Source: Tritrichomonas musculus
Taxonomy: Eukaryota > Parabasalia > Tritrichomonadida > Tritrichomonadidae
Direction of reading: 5' to 3'
Assembly (NCBI GenBank): GCA_039105265.1
Contig: JAPFFF010000022.1
Location: 806,001 to 870,000, forward strand
DNA length: 64,000 nt
Part shown: piece by piece, positions 49,192 through 60,389 of the stretch
Layout of the letters: every line of letters begins with the position of its first letter
Position numbering within the stretch: the first letter of the stretch is position 1
Translations under genes and position numbers: made by a program
Notes under the pieces: generated by a model
Database searches by the model: none
Told to the model about the DNA's origin: nothing
What the model saw: only the letters and a program-made list of their open reading frames with translations

Positions 49192-52100
49192 ATGTTAAAC
49201 ATGAACAAGGACATTGAAGATAATTTTTTAGATGCTATTGGAGATGTCTATGCTGATACAAAATCACAGTTTCGTCGTGAATATAATCGACGTGCAAAAC
49301 AATACCAAAAGAAAGACAAATTTAAAGAAGAAATGAGGAAGCTCATGATTCCTGCAGGACAAGGTATTGGTTTTGCTACAGACATCAATCAAGATGAAGA
49401 TAAGAGGTACGCATTTACGGAAGCACTACGACAGATACATAAAAAGACAAATGTTGGAAGACCTATTGTTAAAGCAATTGCACTTGATGGAACTTATAAG
49501 TACTTCACACTCAGTGATAAGCACAACATCGAAAGTACATTAGGTCATATAACAGGAGAACTTGATTTAAGTGAAGACCAGTCAGACACTAATCCATATA
49601 TCTCAAACATGTTCATTCCAGTTCGATATGAGGTACAATTTATTGACATGAACAAAACAAATGATGGTGTTCATTTTAGAACCAAGATGCAAGATATGGA
49701 TACTCATGAAATCTATGATGATGAAGTTGAAATTGATGAAGACTATCGAAATACACCAGAAGGTAGTTTTTTCCCATACATCAATCTATCACCTATAGAC
49801 TTATCTACATACCAAATCTTTCATGAGGTAAGGAAAGAGAACTACAGAGATAATTGTTTTGTATATGCTTGTATACAATCCGGTGTGTTCACTGATGATG
49901 AAATAGATGACTTACGATTTTTTGTTCAAACAAGAACCATACCCAATAACAAGATAGAAGAAGTAGCTAAAAAGTTCAAGTGCAATTTTAGTATCATTAG
50001 AGTTGTTGAACAACCTGATAAATACAAGTATGAAACAAGAATCAACACCAGAAAGAAAAAATGGTCTGTTGATTTTAAAAGAGAAGTTAAACTGATATTG
50101 TTCAAAGACCATTATATGCTCAATAAGAACATACCTTGTACATTATTCTATCTTCAACACTATGAAGAACTTGATAGAACATTTGCATATATGCCTTTTG
50201 AAAAAAGATGTATGATATATAAATTACATAGTAACAGAAAGACTGTCAAAGAATATAATTCTGAAGGAATCAAACCAATAACCTTTTTCCAAAAGATGTT
50301 TGAGTTACATCTATTTGAAGAAATCAAAGCATGCGAAATGGATATTATCAACACAACTGAATATGAGCATGTTAATGACTATGTAAGTCTCGAATATAAT
50401 GCAGAACAATGTACAAGAATCATTGAGAATAATAAAAAGAAACAAAATACATGGTCAAGGATTTATTATAGCGACTTCGAAACAAACTCGACAGTCAGTC
50501 CACATATACCATATCTCAATTGTACGATCTTTCGAGATGGAGCCAACATACATAAAATATCTATTCAAGGTGAAGATTGTGGACAGAAGCTCTTGAATTA
50601 TTTATGGAGTGGCTCATTAACATATTTTCACAACCTCAAGTATGATGCATGTTTTTTCATTAACACACCTGGATGGGATACACAGATAACAGAACGAAGT
50701 GGAACTGTGTTGCAAATCATCATGACATTATTCGAAGAAGGTACAAGGAAAGTCAAAAAGAGATTAACATTCAGGAACTCATATAGTATAATACCTCAAG
50801 CATTAAGTAAATTTGCTACAATGTTCAACCTCAATGTTCACAAGGAAGTCATGGCATATAAGCTATATACACAAGAGAACATTCAAAGAAGAATTGTTGA
50901 TGCTACTGAGTTCCAACAGCAATACATCGATGAAAATTCAGATAAGTTATCGAAAGCACAACTTGATGCAAACTGCAAGCAGATTATCGAAAATGCAAAA
51001 ATTGCAAATTGTTATAATGATGGCAAAATCGACATCATTAAATATGCCATCTTCTATTGTTTCAAGGACTGTATTGTTTTGATGAAGGGAATGGAAAAAT
51101 TTAATGAAGACCTGAAAGCAGTCTTTAAAGAAACAAAGACAGATATGTATGGTGTTCATGATTTTATATCTATAAGTGCTATTGGATACTGCTTTGCCAA
51201 GAAATATGGTTGCTTTGATGGATGTTATGAACTATCAGGTAAGTGTCAAGACTTCATACAACGATGTGTCTCTGGTGGAAGAACAATGACAGCAGGTAAT
51301 GAAAAGCAATACATCGAAGGAAAGATACAAGACTTTGATGCAGTTAGCTTATATCCATCTGCAATGTATGTTATGGATGGTATACCATTAGGAAGACCTA
51401 AAGTAATACCACAAGGTACAACACATGAACAACTTATGCAATATGATACATTCTTTATCGAAGTCAACATCAAGAAACTCGAATGTAAATCAAAAGAGCC
51501 ATATAAATTTGGACAAGTATTTACAAGGAATGAAGCAGGTAGTAAAATATTCGGCAATTTCCTTGTTGACCATTATTATATCGATAAAGTAGGTCTCATG
51601 GACTTGTTCGAATTTTATGATGTTGAATATGAGTTAATACGTGGCTATTACTTTGATGAAGGATTTAACAAGAAAATCAATGAGTTCATTGAGAAGCTCT
51701 TTAATCTCAGGGCAAGTTATAAAAAGCAAAAGAACCCTCTTGAACAAACAATAAAGCTCCTCCTCAACTCCATATATGGCAAGTCAATATTGAAAGCAAC
51801 AAAGACTGAAACAAAGACAGTACCAAAAAGCCAACTATACAAGTATCTCTGGAGGAACTACAACTTTATCAAGGAGGTTGTTGAAGATGTTAATATTGAT
51901 AAGTGCTATGTCAAGAAGTTGAAACCAATTAATGACCATTTCAACCTACCTCAATTTGGTGCAAGCGTTCTCTCTTGGAGTAAGCACTTAATGAACAGGG
52001 TTATGGCTACAGCTGAGCAAGCAGGTATACCTATCTTTTATCAAGATACTGATAGTATGCATGTACTTGAAAAAGATGTACCAAGGATAGCTGACTTATT

Positions 52101-52476
52101 TCAGTTCAAGTATCATCAACCTCTTATTGGAAAAAATATGTGTCAGTTTCATAATGACTTTGATGAGTTCGAAGGTAGTCAAGGAGAAATACACTCAAGA
52201 AAACTCATTGCACTTGGTAAAAAGAGCTACCTCGATATCTTGGTTGATGAACAAGGAAATGAAGGATATCATATTAGACTCAAAGGAATTCCAAAACAAG
52301 TTATTCTCAACAAGTGCAAAAGGATGGGTATCTCAGTTGAAGAGCTTTTTGAAAGAATGCATGAAGGAGAAAGTATGACATTTGATTTGTTGGATGGTTC
52401 GAATGCATTCAGGAAGTCAAAGACATTTCAACAAACCAACTTACCCAAATTTGCACGTACTCTTAGGTTTACGTAG
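49192..52476 (+). CDS. POLB: B2: family B DNA polymerase (protein-primed type) with OTU-like N-terminal domain
   Basis: About 1,094 residues from the ATG at 49192, which follows an initiator-like TTTCACTTTT. The N-terminal 330 residues contain YRDNCFVYACIQSGVFTDDE (Cys about 222) and KLILFKDHYMLNK (His about 307), the Cys/His pattern of OTU-like peptidases. The exonuclease has YYSDFETNS (Asp about 428), YFHNLKYDACFF and YCFKDCIVLMKG. The polymerase has DFDAVSLYPSAMY (Asp about 716), KLLLNSIYGKS and YQDTDSMHV (Asp about 952 and 954). This is the replicase of Mavericks, thought to use a protein primer at the terminal repeats. The whole open frame reads through. Confidence 0.9.
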   Translation: MLNMNKDIEDNFLDAIGDVYADTKSQFRREYNRRAKQYQKKDKFKEEMRKLMIPAGQGIGFATDINQDEDKRYAFTEALRQIHKKTNVGRPIVKAIALDGTYKYFTLSDKHNIESTLGHITGELDLSEDQSDTNPYISNMFIPVRYEVQFIDMNKTNDGVHFRTKMQDMDTHEIYDDEVEIDEDYRNTPEGSFFPYINLSPIDLSTYQIFHEVRKENYRDNCFVYACIQSGVFTDDEIDDLRFFVQTRTIPNNKIEEVAKKFKCNFSIIRVVEQPDKYKYETRINTRKKKWSVDFKREVKLILFKDHYMLNKNIPCTLFYLQHYEELDRTFAYMPFEKRCMIYKLHSNRKTVKEYNSEGIKPITFFQKMFELHLFEEIKACEMDIINTTEYEHVNDYVSLEYNAEQCTRIIENNKKKQNTWSRIYYSDFETNSTVSPHIPYLNCTIFRDGANIHKISIQGEDCGQKLLNYLWSGSLTYFHNLKYDACFFINTPGWDTQITERSGTVLQIIMTLFEEGTRKVKKRLTFRNSYSIIPQALSKFATMFNLNVHKEVMAYKLYTQENIQRRIVDATEFQQQYIDENSDKLSKAQLDANCKQIIENAKIANCYNDGKIDIIKYAIFYCFKDCIVLMKGMEKFNEDLKAVFKETKTDMYGVHDFISISAIGYCFAKKYGCFDGCYELSGKCQDFIQRCVSGGRTMTAGNEKQYIEGKIQDFDAVSLYPSAMYVMDGIPLGRPKVIPQGTTHEQLMQYDTFFIEVNIKKLECKSKEPYKFGQVFTRNEAGSKIFGNFLVDHYYIDKVGLMDLFEFYDVEYELIRGYYFDEGFNKKINEFIEKLFNLRASYKKQKNPLEQTIKLLLNSIYGKSILKATKTETKTVPKSQLYKYLWRNYNFIKEVVEDVNIDKCYVKKLKPINDHFNLPQFGASVLSWSKHLMNRVMATAEQAGIPIFYQDTDSMHVLEKDVPRIADLFQFKYHQPLIGKNMCQFHNDFDEFEGSQGEIHSRKLIALGKKSYLDILVDEQGNEGYHIRLKGIPKQVILNKCKRMGISVEELFERMHEGESMTFDLLDGSNAFRKSKTFQQTNLPKFARTLRFT

Positions 52477-53218
52477 TTAAAACATCATTGACATCAGTCG
52501 AGTTAGATGGTTTAATTTTGATAGTTATGAACAAAGGACTTTTTAACAATATTGGCTGATATTGAAAATCTACTAAACTTAATTCTAAAAACTTTAATGA
52601 ATCTGTATATGTTTTTATTTTTAATGGTTTACTTTCAGTTTCGAAATCATATATAAGTGGTTTATTATCTAAAGTGAATGTATTGATACTACCAATGACA
52701 GAAGGTGTATATTGTTGTTCACCTATATTCGAGTATATGGCATTACCTTGTAGTGATACTAGATACAACTTAGTATGATTTAATATTGGGATGTCTTTAA
52801 TATTATATGTTGCATTTGATGGTAACACAATAGGCAATGAAGTATTATATAAACCAGTTAATAGCGCAGCCCTATGGGAAATAGAGGTTATCGTTAACGG
52901 TGTTTGTGTCTTTATTGTAAATGTACGAGTAGTATCATTATATTTAAAAGATACCTCCGCAAGTGGATTTAAAACTGCTTCTATTTGCTTGATGGTATAA
53001 TTATATCTATCTTCGAATTTAAGCTTGAATGGAATACTGTTATATGTAAACTCTATATAATCATCTTTCGTACTCAACATAATATTACTTATTGTATTAA
53101 TTGAAGATACAAAATATTTAATATATTTACACTTCCATGGTATATCCAAATTGATAGATACCTTATTATATTCATCAGCATTTGTACTCTGTACTGATAC
53201 TAACATTTTATAATTCAT
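52469..53218 (-). CDS. B2: candidate penton/minor capsid protein
   Basis: A 249-residue protein, complete here and partial at 21488 (A) and 22803 (B1). N-terminal: MLVSVQSTNADEYNKVSINL, DIPWKCKYIKYFVSS, DDYIEFTYNSIPF. Middle: RAALLTGLYNT and KLYLVSLQGNAIYSNIG. C-terminal: DSLKFLELSLVDFQYQPILL then SPLFITIKIKP, the strand-turn-strand finish typical of Polinton penton proteins. The 3' end overlaps the polymerase by 8 bases. The start is three bases from the divergent 53222 start. Two different B2 genes (this and 38704) have penton-like endings, so which one forms vertices is open. Confidence 0.6.
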   Translation of the reverse strand: MNYKMLVSVQSTNADEYNKVSINLDIPWKCKYIKYFVSSINTISNIMLSTKDDYIEFTYNSIPFKLKFEDRYNYTIKQIEAVLNPLAEVSFKYNDTTRTFTIKTQTPLTITSISHRAALLTGLYNTSLPIVLPSNATYNIKDIPILNHTKLYLVSLQGNAIYSNIGEQQYTPSVIGSINTFTLDNKPLIYDFETESKPLKIKTYTDSLKFLELSLVDFQYQPILLKSPLFITIKIKPSNSTDVNDVLTT

Positions 53219-56200
53219 AAAATGTCAATTAAACTTTATTCTTTGCAATCAAGTGAGGCTGAAAAGCTCAAAGACAAAAATATAGAGATAAGTGTTAATG
53301 ATGAAGGTAATATTGATATTATAAGAAATGAGGACCCAGATGATTACCCAAAATTTAGTTGCTTATATAATAAGGCTGAAGTAGATGAAAGAGTAGTTGG
53401 TAATCATATCGAAAATGGAGGAAAGCTTGATGGTTTCGGCAATGTACCTATTACAAATAAATTTGCCAATTATTTAAAATACGTATTTAAAGGACCTGAA
53501 CAGACACCCCAATTAGAAGACTCACTACCTGAAAAAGCAGAGTCACATAAGGAGTTGATAAAAGATGAACTTTGTGTTAATACATTTAATGAATTTATTG
53601 AAGAAGAATCGAAAACATGTGAGGCTATTCATGAGATGTATACCGAATTGATGTGTGCAGCAGATGGATATGAACAAATTGCATTTGATGAACAAACAGG
53701 GCAAAGCAAAGCTGTTCATTATCTTCAATATCCAAAGTCTATACCAACTCCTACTCCAGATGGTGTTTATTATAAGACATATCATAATTTGGCTGATATG
53801 ATGATAAGCATGATAGAGAATGATAAGACCACCCAAATTACAAAAAGAATCTTATATGAAACCTTCAATGAAAAGACATGGGAAAAATTTATTTCAGGAA
53901 TAATTCAATATCATTATTCACTTCAAGAACAATCGCTGAAAAAAGTTGGATATAAATATAAAGGTTGTACAGACCTTATTGAAGCAGACCAAATAGTTGA
54001 AGTTAAAAGTCCTCGTGAGTTTTTTGAGACATATACCCAAAATCTAAAAGATAATAATAAAAATAAAGACCAATATGCAAAAGCTATGTTAGGTCTTTAT
54101 TTGTATAATGTAATATTACATTCAGGTATTACATACTATTATACACATCGAAATGCTAATGGAATGAAAGTGGATGTTGTACCACCTGGTGGACAAGACT
54201 ATTTAAATATAACGTTAGGACAATGTTTAAATTTAGTATTCGAGATTATTAAAGATATAGTGAATTCACATAATGCTTTATTTGATTATGTTGTAACAAT
54301 CAAGTCTTGTAATTGCAAACACGATAATCAAGGAGGTAACCAAGGAGGTAATGAAGGTAATGGTGAAGAAGAGGATGATAATCAAGGAGGTAATGAAGGT
54401 GGTGATAATGAAGGCGGTGATAATGAAGGCGGTGATAATGAAGGCGGTGATAATGATTCAAACCTAATTCAATATATGAATGTAGGTCTACAAGCTGTAA
54501 ATCAATTATCAGGTTATTTATTACATAATATTGCGAACCTAGGAAATAATGTTGCATCTCTCAGGTTCCAAAATGAAGTAGAGTCATTTACACAAGAGAT
54601 GTTTGATTATGAGATATATGATAATGGTTTAGATGAGATGAATAGACAATACCAGTCAATAGGAATACAAACAGAACAACCAACACGTCAACGAGAATCC
54701 TTATTTAATGATTCATATGTTTGGTGTACAGTATTTCGCATGTGGACGAGTTTTGCAGTTTATAATATACCAAATCAATTTGGATGGAGGACTAATTCTG
54801 CATTTGGAGCTCCTTGGAATTTTGTCTGGGATGTTGGACATAGGGAATGGATAGCAATAGCGCCACATGAAGAAGATGTACCAGCTGGATGGAGAATTAA
54901 CCCAAAGGGAAATGAAATAGCACAAACAATAGTACAACATAATATTCATTGGGAAGGAGAAATGATTTATAATCCTGATAGAGGACAATGGGAATATTAT
55001 CCACCAGAAGAAAGTATTGTTGTACCAGAACAACCGGGACCTGTTATTAATATTGTTCCTGAACAAAATAGGAATGCAGTGTTAAGACCAACTTATGTTT
55101 GGTCTCTTGAGTCAGGTCGTTGGGTTAATTCAATGACAATAGCTAATATGCCAAGATCACATCCAAATGATAATAATGATTGGAGGCGAGATGTTAGCTT
55201 ACAAGCACCTGCCAATTTTGTTTGGGACATAGACCATAGGGAATGGGTAGCCATAAGAAACAATGTTAGTGACATGCTATATGACAGAGATTGGAGGACA
55301 AATCGAGATATTGGAGATATTACAGTAAGGCATTATCAAGAACATTTTTTACAAGGAATCGGCGAATTAGTATGGAATGATGATTATAATAGTTATGTTT
55401 ATCAATGTAATGAGATAAGCCCATTATCATTATCATTAGAAGATAAAAGTAATAGCGGAGCAATAGCAATACCAGACCAAATTACAAGTACTGAAGCTTG
55501 GGATAAAATTTTAGACTGTATGGGTATCCCTGTTATTAATAATCCTAATGAGATAGATGAGAAGAATCCAGTACTTGGTAAATATATTATAAAGGGTGAC
55601 TTAAAAGTAAATGGGAAAATAATATGTGATTCTATTCCAAGTGGAGGTACAACAACAACTGACTCCAAGTATTTTACCTTGAAGGAATCAGACCAGTTAT
55701 ATTTATATAGACCATCTAAGACGTATGAAGAATCCAATTATTATTGTATGAGATGGGATATAGATAAAGATTATGACATACCACTAAATTTAGTATTTAG
55801 ATTCAAAGACTATCTATTTGGTCATAACTGGGAATTAACATGGGATGGTAAAAATTGGACAGGAAATAATTGTCAAAACATGTGTACAGAAAAGATATCA
55901 TACATGAACACAAATAACGGTGCGCCTGCTTTAACAATCAAACATAACGAAAGAATTGGTAAATGGATAAAAGGAACAATAAAGGAAGATTTAACAGATG
56001 ATGATAATTATGCTCATATCTTGAAAGATTATCTTACCAATTGGAGGGTTGTTAAGAAAGATGGAACCATATTAAGTGAAGGAATAACTGCAACTTTTGA
56101 TTCAAGTGGTTCAGGTACTTTAACTCAAGATGGATATAAATATGAACAAGCTAGAATGTATGTTGATGCGCCAAGTGGATTAAATGCAGATGATGGATTA

Positions 56201-56741
56201 TATGTTTATGCTGACCTAAATATTAATGGAAATATAACTGAATTAAAATGGGATTGTCATCCTACTCATTGTATTAATTCAGGTGTTATGCATACCTATG
56301 GGTCAAATCCTTGTCTCGAATCATTTAATTATCATCGAGAAAAAAGGCATTCCATTAAAATCATTGAAGGATTTAATCATAAGAACATTCGAATATATAT
56401 AGAGAAAGAATTATTTGATTTTGATGTGAAAGTTAATCCATTCGATATAATTATTCAACAACAATTTTATGAAGTAGAGCCAGACCCAAGAAAATGCACT
56501 ACCATATCGACAGATTATAATATTTATTCATCAAAGATTATATGGGCTGATAATATCATGACTATGCGTCGAGATTTAAATGTTGTTGGTGGAATCACAG
56601 ATATATTAGCCTATGATTATGCTTTATTGAAACAGACAGTTGATAATCTAGTTGAACAAATGAGAATTCAAGCCATGTATAATGAATATACTGATAGTAT
56701 TAAACAAGGTGTAGCAGTTGCGAATAGTATATTAAATATTT

Positions 56742-58319
56742 GGATTAGGAAAAAAATTCCAACTTGGAATTTCCAAGTTTTTTTTATTTCACATGTCAAG
56801 AAAACTTGGAAATTCCAAGTTTTTTTTTCCCTGAGCTTTTCTTCAACAATAGCAAGAACAAAATGATAAAAAACGCGTTAATACTTTAATATAATAAGTT
56901 ATCAATATCATTTGGCAATTTTTTTCGTGCATTTCATCCAAATCTTAAAATGCTGATACTGATATCATTACGCCATGCATCTCAAAATACAAAAACAAAT
57001 GCAAATTTACCGCTATCAACACTTTAATAACAATATACGATTCATTTACCATGCAAATTTCGAAATTTTCATTTTGACTCTCATAATTAATATTCAATAA
57101 TTATACTAGCATTAAATAAATGTATCTATCCGAAAAATTCAAATAGGAAATAAAAAAAAAGATATCTTTCCTAAATTAAAAAAAAAAAAATCCATATATA
57201 ACTTTCTCTCACGATATTTTTTTTATTTATTTATTTTTATAATATGCTTTTAAACTCAGGAAAAAGGTATAATATTAGCTTAATATTTAGATAATCTAAG
57301 AATGTATCACAATTAATTCAAAAAGTTTTAATAAACCATTCAAAAAAAAAAAAGTTCGGTGCTTTTTTTATTCCTACCGAATGTTTTTTGATTCATTAAA
57401 GCTTCTTATAAACCATTCAGATATAATAATTGATCATGTTAAAAAGAAAAAAGTAAAAAAAAAATTTATTAAAATAGATCATGTTAAAAAAAAAAAAATA
57501 TTTATTAAATTTAAAATATTTCATTTTCATCATCAGAAACAATAACGCCATTTTGCATTTTTTGGAATCTCTTAAATTAAAAGTGATTTGAAAAGGACAA
57601 TCCTGATCTTTGCATTGAATTTTATAATAATTTCCAGAATTTAGAATATTAAACTTTATTGATTTTGTACGTGCTAAATTTATGCAATATTGAATCATTT
57701 CGTCCCTATTTTCAAAAAAATTGACGAGTTCTATTTTCGATGTTTCCATCAAGATTAGAAATGGAAAAACTAAACGAATTTGTATAATATTTGAATGGTT
57801 TATCACAACTTTTTGAATGAATTGTTAGAACTTTTTGAAAATTTTTTAAAAAAACATTCGGTAGGATAAAGAATTAGTTCATACTTCATATTAATTATAC
57901 TAGCATAAAATAATTTTCCATATTAATGTAATTATGTATATTGATTATGCTAGTATAATTACTGAAAATATTAATTATGAGAGTCAAAATGAAAATTTCG
58001 AAATTTGCATGGTAAATGAATCGTATATTGTTATTAAAGTGTTGATAGCGGTAAATTTGCATTTGTTTTTGTATTTTGAGATGCATGGCGTAATGATATC
58101 AGTATCAGCATTTTAAGATTTGGATGAAATGCACGAAAAAAATTGCCAAATGATATTGATAACTTATTATATTAAAGTATTAACGCGTTTTTTATCATTT
58201 TGTTCTTGCTATTGTTGAAGAAAAGCTCAGGGAAAAAAAAACTTGGAATTTCCAAGTTTTCTTGACATGTGAAATAAAAAAAACTTGGAAATTCCAAGTT
58301 GGAATTTTTTTCCGCATCC
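56742..58319. mobile_element. Mutator-like (MULE/MuDR) non-autonomous transposon inside B2
   Basis: 1,578 bp bounded by a perfect 9 bp duplication TAAATATTT (56733-56741 and 58320-58328). B1 has a single copy of this 9 bp word at the same place, which proves the insertion. Terminal inverted repeats are very long, about 372 bp each (56742-57113 and 57947-58319), starting GGATTAGGAAAAAAATTCC and GGATGCGGAAAAAAATTCC, and each contains a nested palindrome, CTTGGAATTTCCAAG. A 9 bp duplication with repeats of hundreds of bp is the Mutator hallmark. The interior has only a transposase fragment. Confidence 0.92.
57417..57749 (-). pseudogene. MuDR-type transposase N-terminal fragment
   Basis: From METSKIELVNFFENRDEMIQ the frame runs through YCINLARTKSIKFNILNSGN and YYKIQCKDQDCPFQITFNL. 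A helix, then Tyr-Lys-Ile-x-Cys-x(4)-Cys-Pro-Phe-x-Ile, is the N-terminal DNA-binding module of MuDR-family transposases (kC...CpWri pattern). After this the frame turns into low-complexity Phe/Asn/Tyr text, and no DDE catalytic or SWIM zinc region follows. The element thus keeps only the DNA-binding start of its transposase and must be mobilised in trans. Confidence 0.65.
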
Positions 58320-60389
58320 TAAATATTTTAGCATCAACAGTTTGTATTGCAAGTGCCCTTTCAACATTAAATATGTCCAATAACTCTGTAACTATTAATA
58401 CATATCAAACAAGACCTTTCCCAGCAGGTCCAGGAGGAAATGGTGGAGGAGGTGGTGGTGGTGGTGGTGGTTATCCAGGTGATGGAGGTAGTGGCTTTCA
58501 AGGTAAGTTTTTGGTGAATGTTGATTTGAAGGCTGATAAGATGACTATGGAAAGATTTTTACCAATAACAACAACTGTTCAAAATCCTGTTGCTGGAGCT
58601 ATTTCAACATTCTCAGCTACACAGGTTGTCCTTTCGACAACACATGCACTGACTCAGTTAGGAAATGCTATTGCTACACTTGGTTCGAATGTCTTACACT
58701 TCTTTAGGAATAGACCAGATACAAATGGAACTGAAACATTAAATATTAATTCATCCTCGATTACAATAACAGATAATGATACTGATAATGCAACAAATAC
58801 TATCACAACCACTGAGCAATCATTAGAGAGAACTCATAGAGAAGTTCAGCCACAGGTTGTTACAGATGAAACAGATGAGATTCGAACAGATATAACTGTA
58901 CCACAGACTACAATGACAAATACAGCTTCAACTACGATTGCACTTAGGAATCAAGTTCCTGTTATTAATATATCTGGAATCCAGTATACCTTAGAAGATA
59001 TTGCAGATATGACAAGAGAAGAACGAAATGCATTAGTTGCTAGTCATCCTGATATCTTACGTATCCAATATCATGGAAGAGAGTGGTTTAATGTGTATGA
59101 TTTGTTTTATAATGACCAACTCATTATCCATAATAATGTATTTCAACGAAGGACTCTAATAAGACCAGCTGATATTGAGATGACAGATAGAATACATAGA
59201 GCTACTGATAATAATTGGTCAATAGAATGGGAAGGAACAACATACACAGCGAGAGATATTGAACAATTATCTATGCAAGACAGATTAAATTTACCATTTG
59301 TACAAAATGGAGATATTGGATTAGAACCTTACTTGAATGACCAAACAATGGAAGCATGGATAAATATTATTGATCATAGAGGAGAGACTATTGATCCAAT
59401 TGTTGCTACTATTGATTATTCAGCACCAACTACAGCAAATATTAGTGGAGGTCAAGTACGATTTGTTGGAATAAATTCACAGATAGAAGTCAATGCAAAT
59501 GGAGTTAGATATCAGCATTATGACCTTGTTGCCACAACAGATACTTGGACAGTACCAGGAACAACACCAGCAATAACAGCAAGAATGATAGAACAAATGA
59601 GTGATGAACAAAGAGGAGAACTAATGGATAATATTTATTCTCATGGTAATCTTTTAGCTTTTAATGACACATTAGATGAAACAACTGGTGAAGAAATAAC
59701 ACAAGTACTATATAATGGAAATGTAGTTGCTACAATAGATAGAAGAAGACTACATGTAATTAATATTGTGAATGGAGTGATAGAAATGTACCAACAAGAT
59801 GGTGTTATAAGTGCAACTACCCAGGTTATTATGGGAGCAGTAGGTTATGTTGCTAGAAGGTTCTTACATGGTCAATGGCAGTTTGTTAGACATCATCCTG
59901 GTGATGCAGCAGCTATAGCAGGAGTAGCAGCAGAAGCATATGTAGCAAATAGAATAGGATTATTTAATATTCCAAGTTGGTTCCGTCGTAATGATAACCC
60001 AGAGACATTAGCAGAGGAAGATGTATTAGAAAAGATTCTTGCATGGGCATATCATGAAGAAACAGATGATGAACCTGAACTTGAAATAACAATGAAGGAT
60101 GCTGATAAGATGATGGTTTCATTTGATACATGTATTAATATTGCAAAGACATATCGCGATACTTTAAAGGGTACAATAGCATTCATGTGCGAGAAAATCA
60201 AAGAGCTTGAAAATAAGTCAAGTACAAAACATCCATTAGAAGATATAGATATGACTGCTTATATTACTAAAGTAGAAGTGAAGGAAATGATAGACCAGAA
60301 GGATGCATATATTGATACTCTTGAGGCAAGACTTGCAGCACTTGAAGCTAAATGTGCTAACATCGAATGAGAAGTTTTATTTAACTAAA

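Larger units (their letters stand above)
53222..60370 (+). pseudogene. B2: very large surface-like protein gene, interrupted by a Mutator-like transposon
   Basis: The same gene as 23081-28588 in B1, with a Mutator-like element at 56742-58319 inside it. Parts: N-terminal domain (YNKAEVDERVV, IENGGKLDGFG, CAADGYEQ), variable cassette (53761-53983), NEGGD repeats (two more units than B1), GIQTE (54662-54676), two Trp-rich units of about 95 residues with FVWDVGHREW/FVWDIDHREW, the YLYRPSK/WDGKNW domain, poly-Gly, Thr-rich stretches, a further beta-rich part and a coiled-coil end (DTLEARLAALEAKC). A virion surface or fibre role is inferred from size, repeats and the diversity of its parts. Confidence 0.7.

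Noticed and set aside
57934-58116. Small frames in the terminal repeats of the Mutator-like element
   Set aside because: The same text occurs on both arms in opposite direction, as expected of an inverted repeat, and shows no domain.
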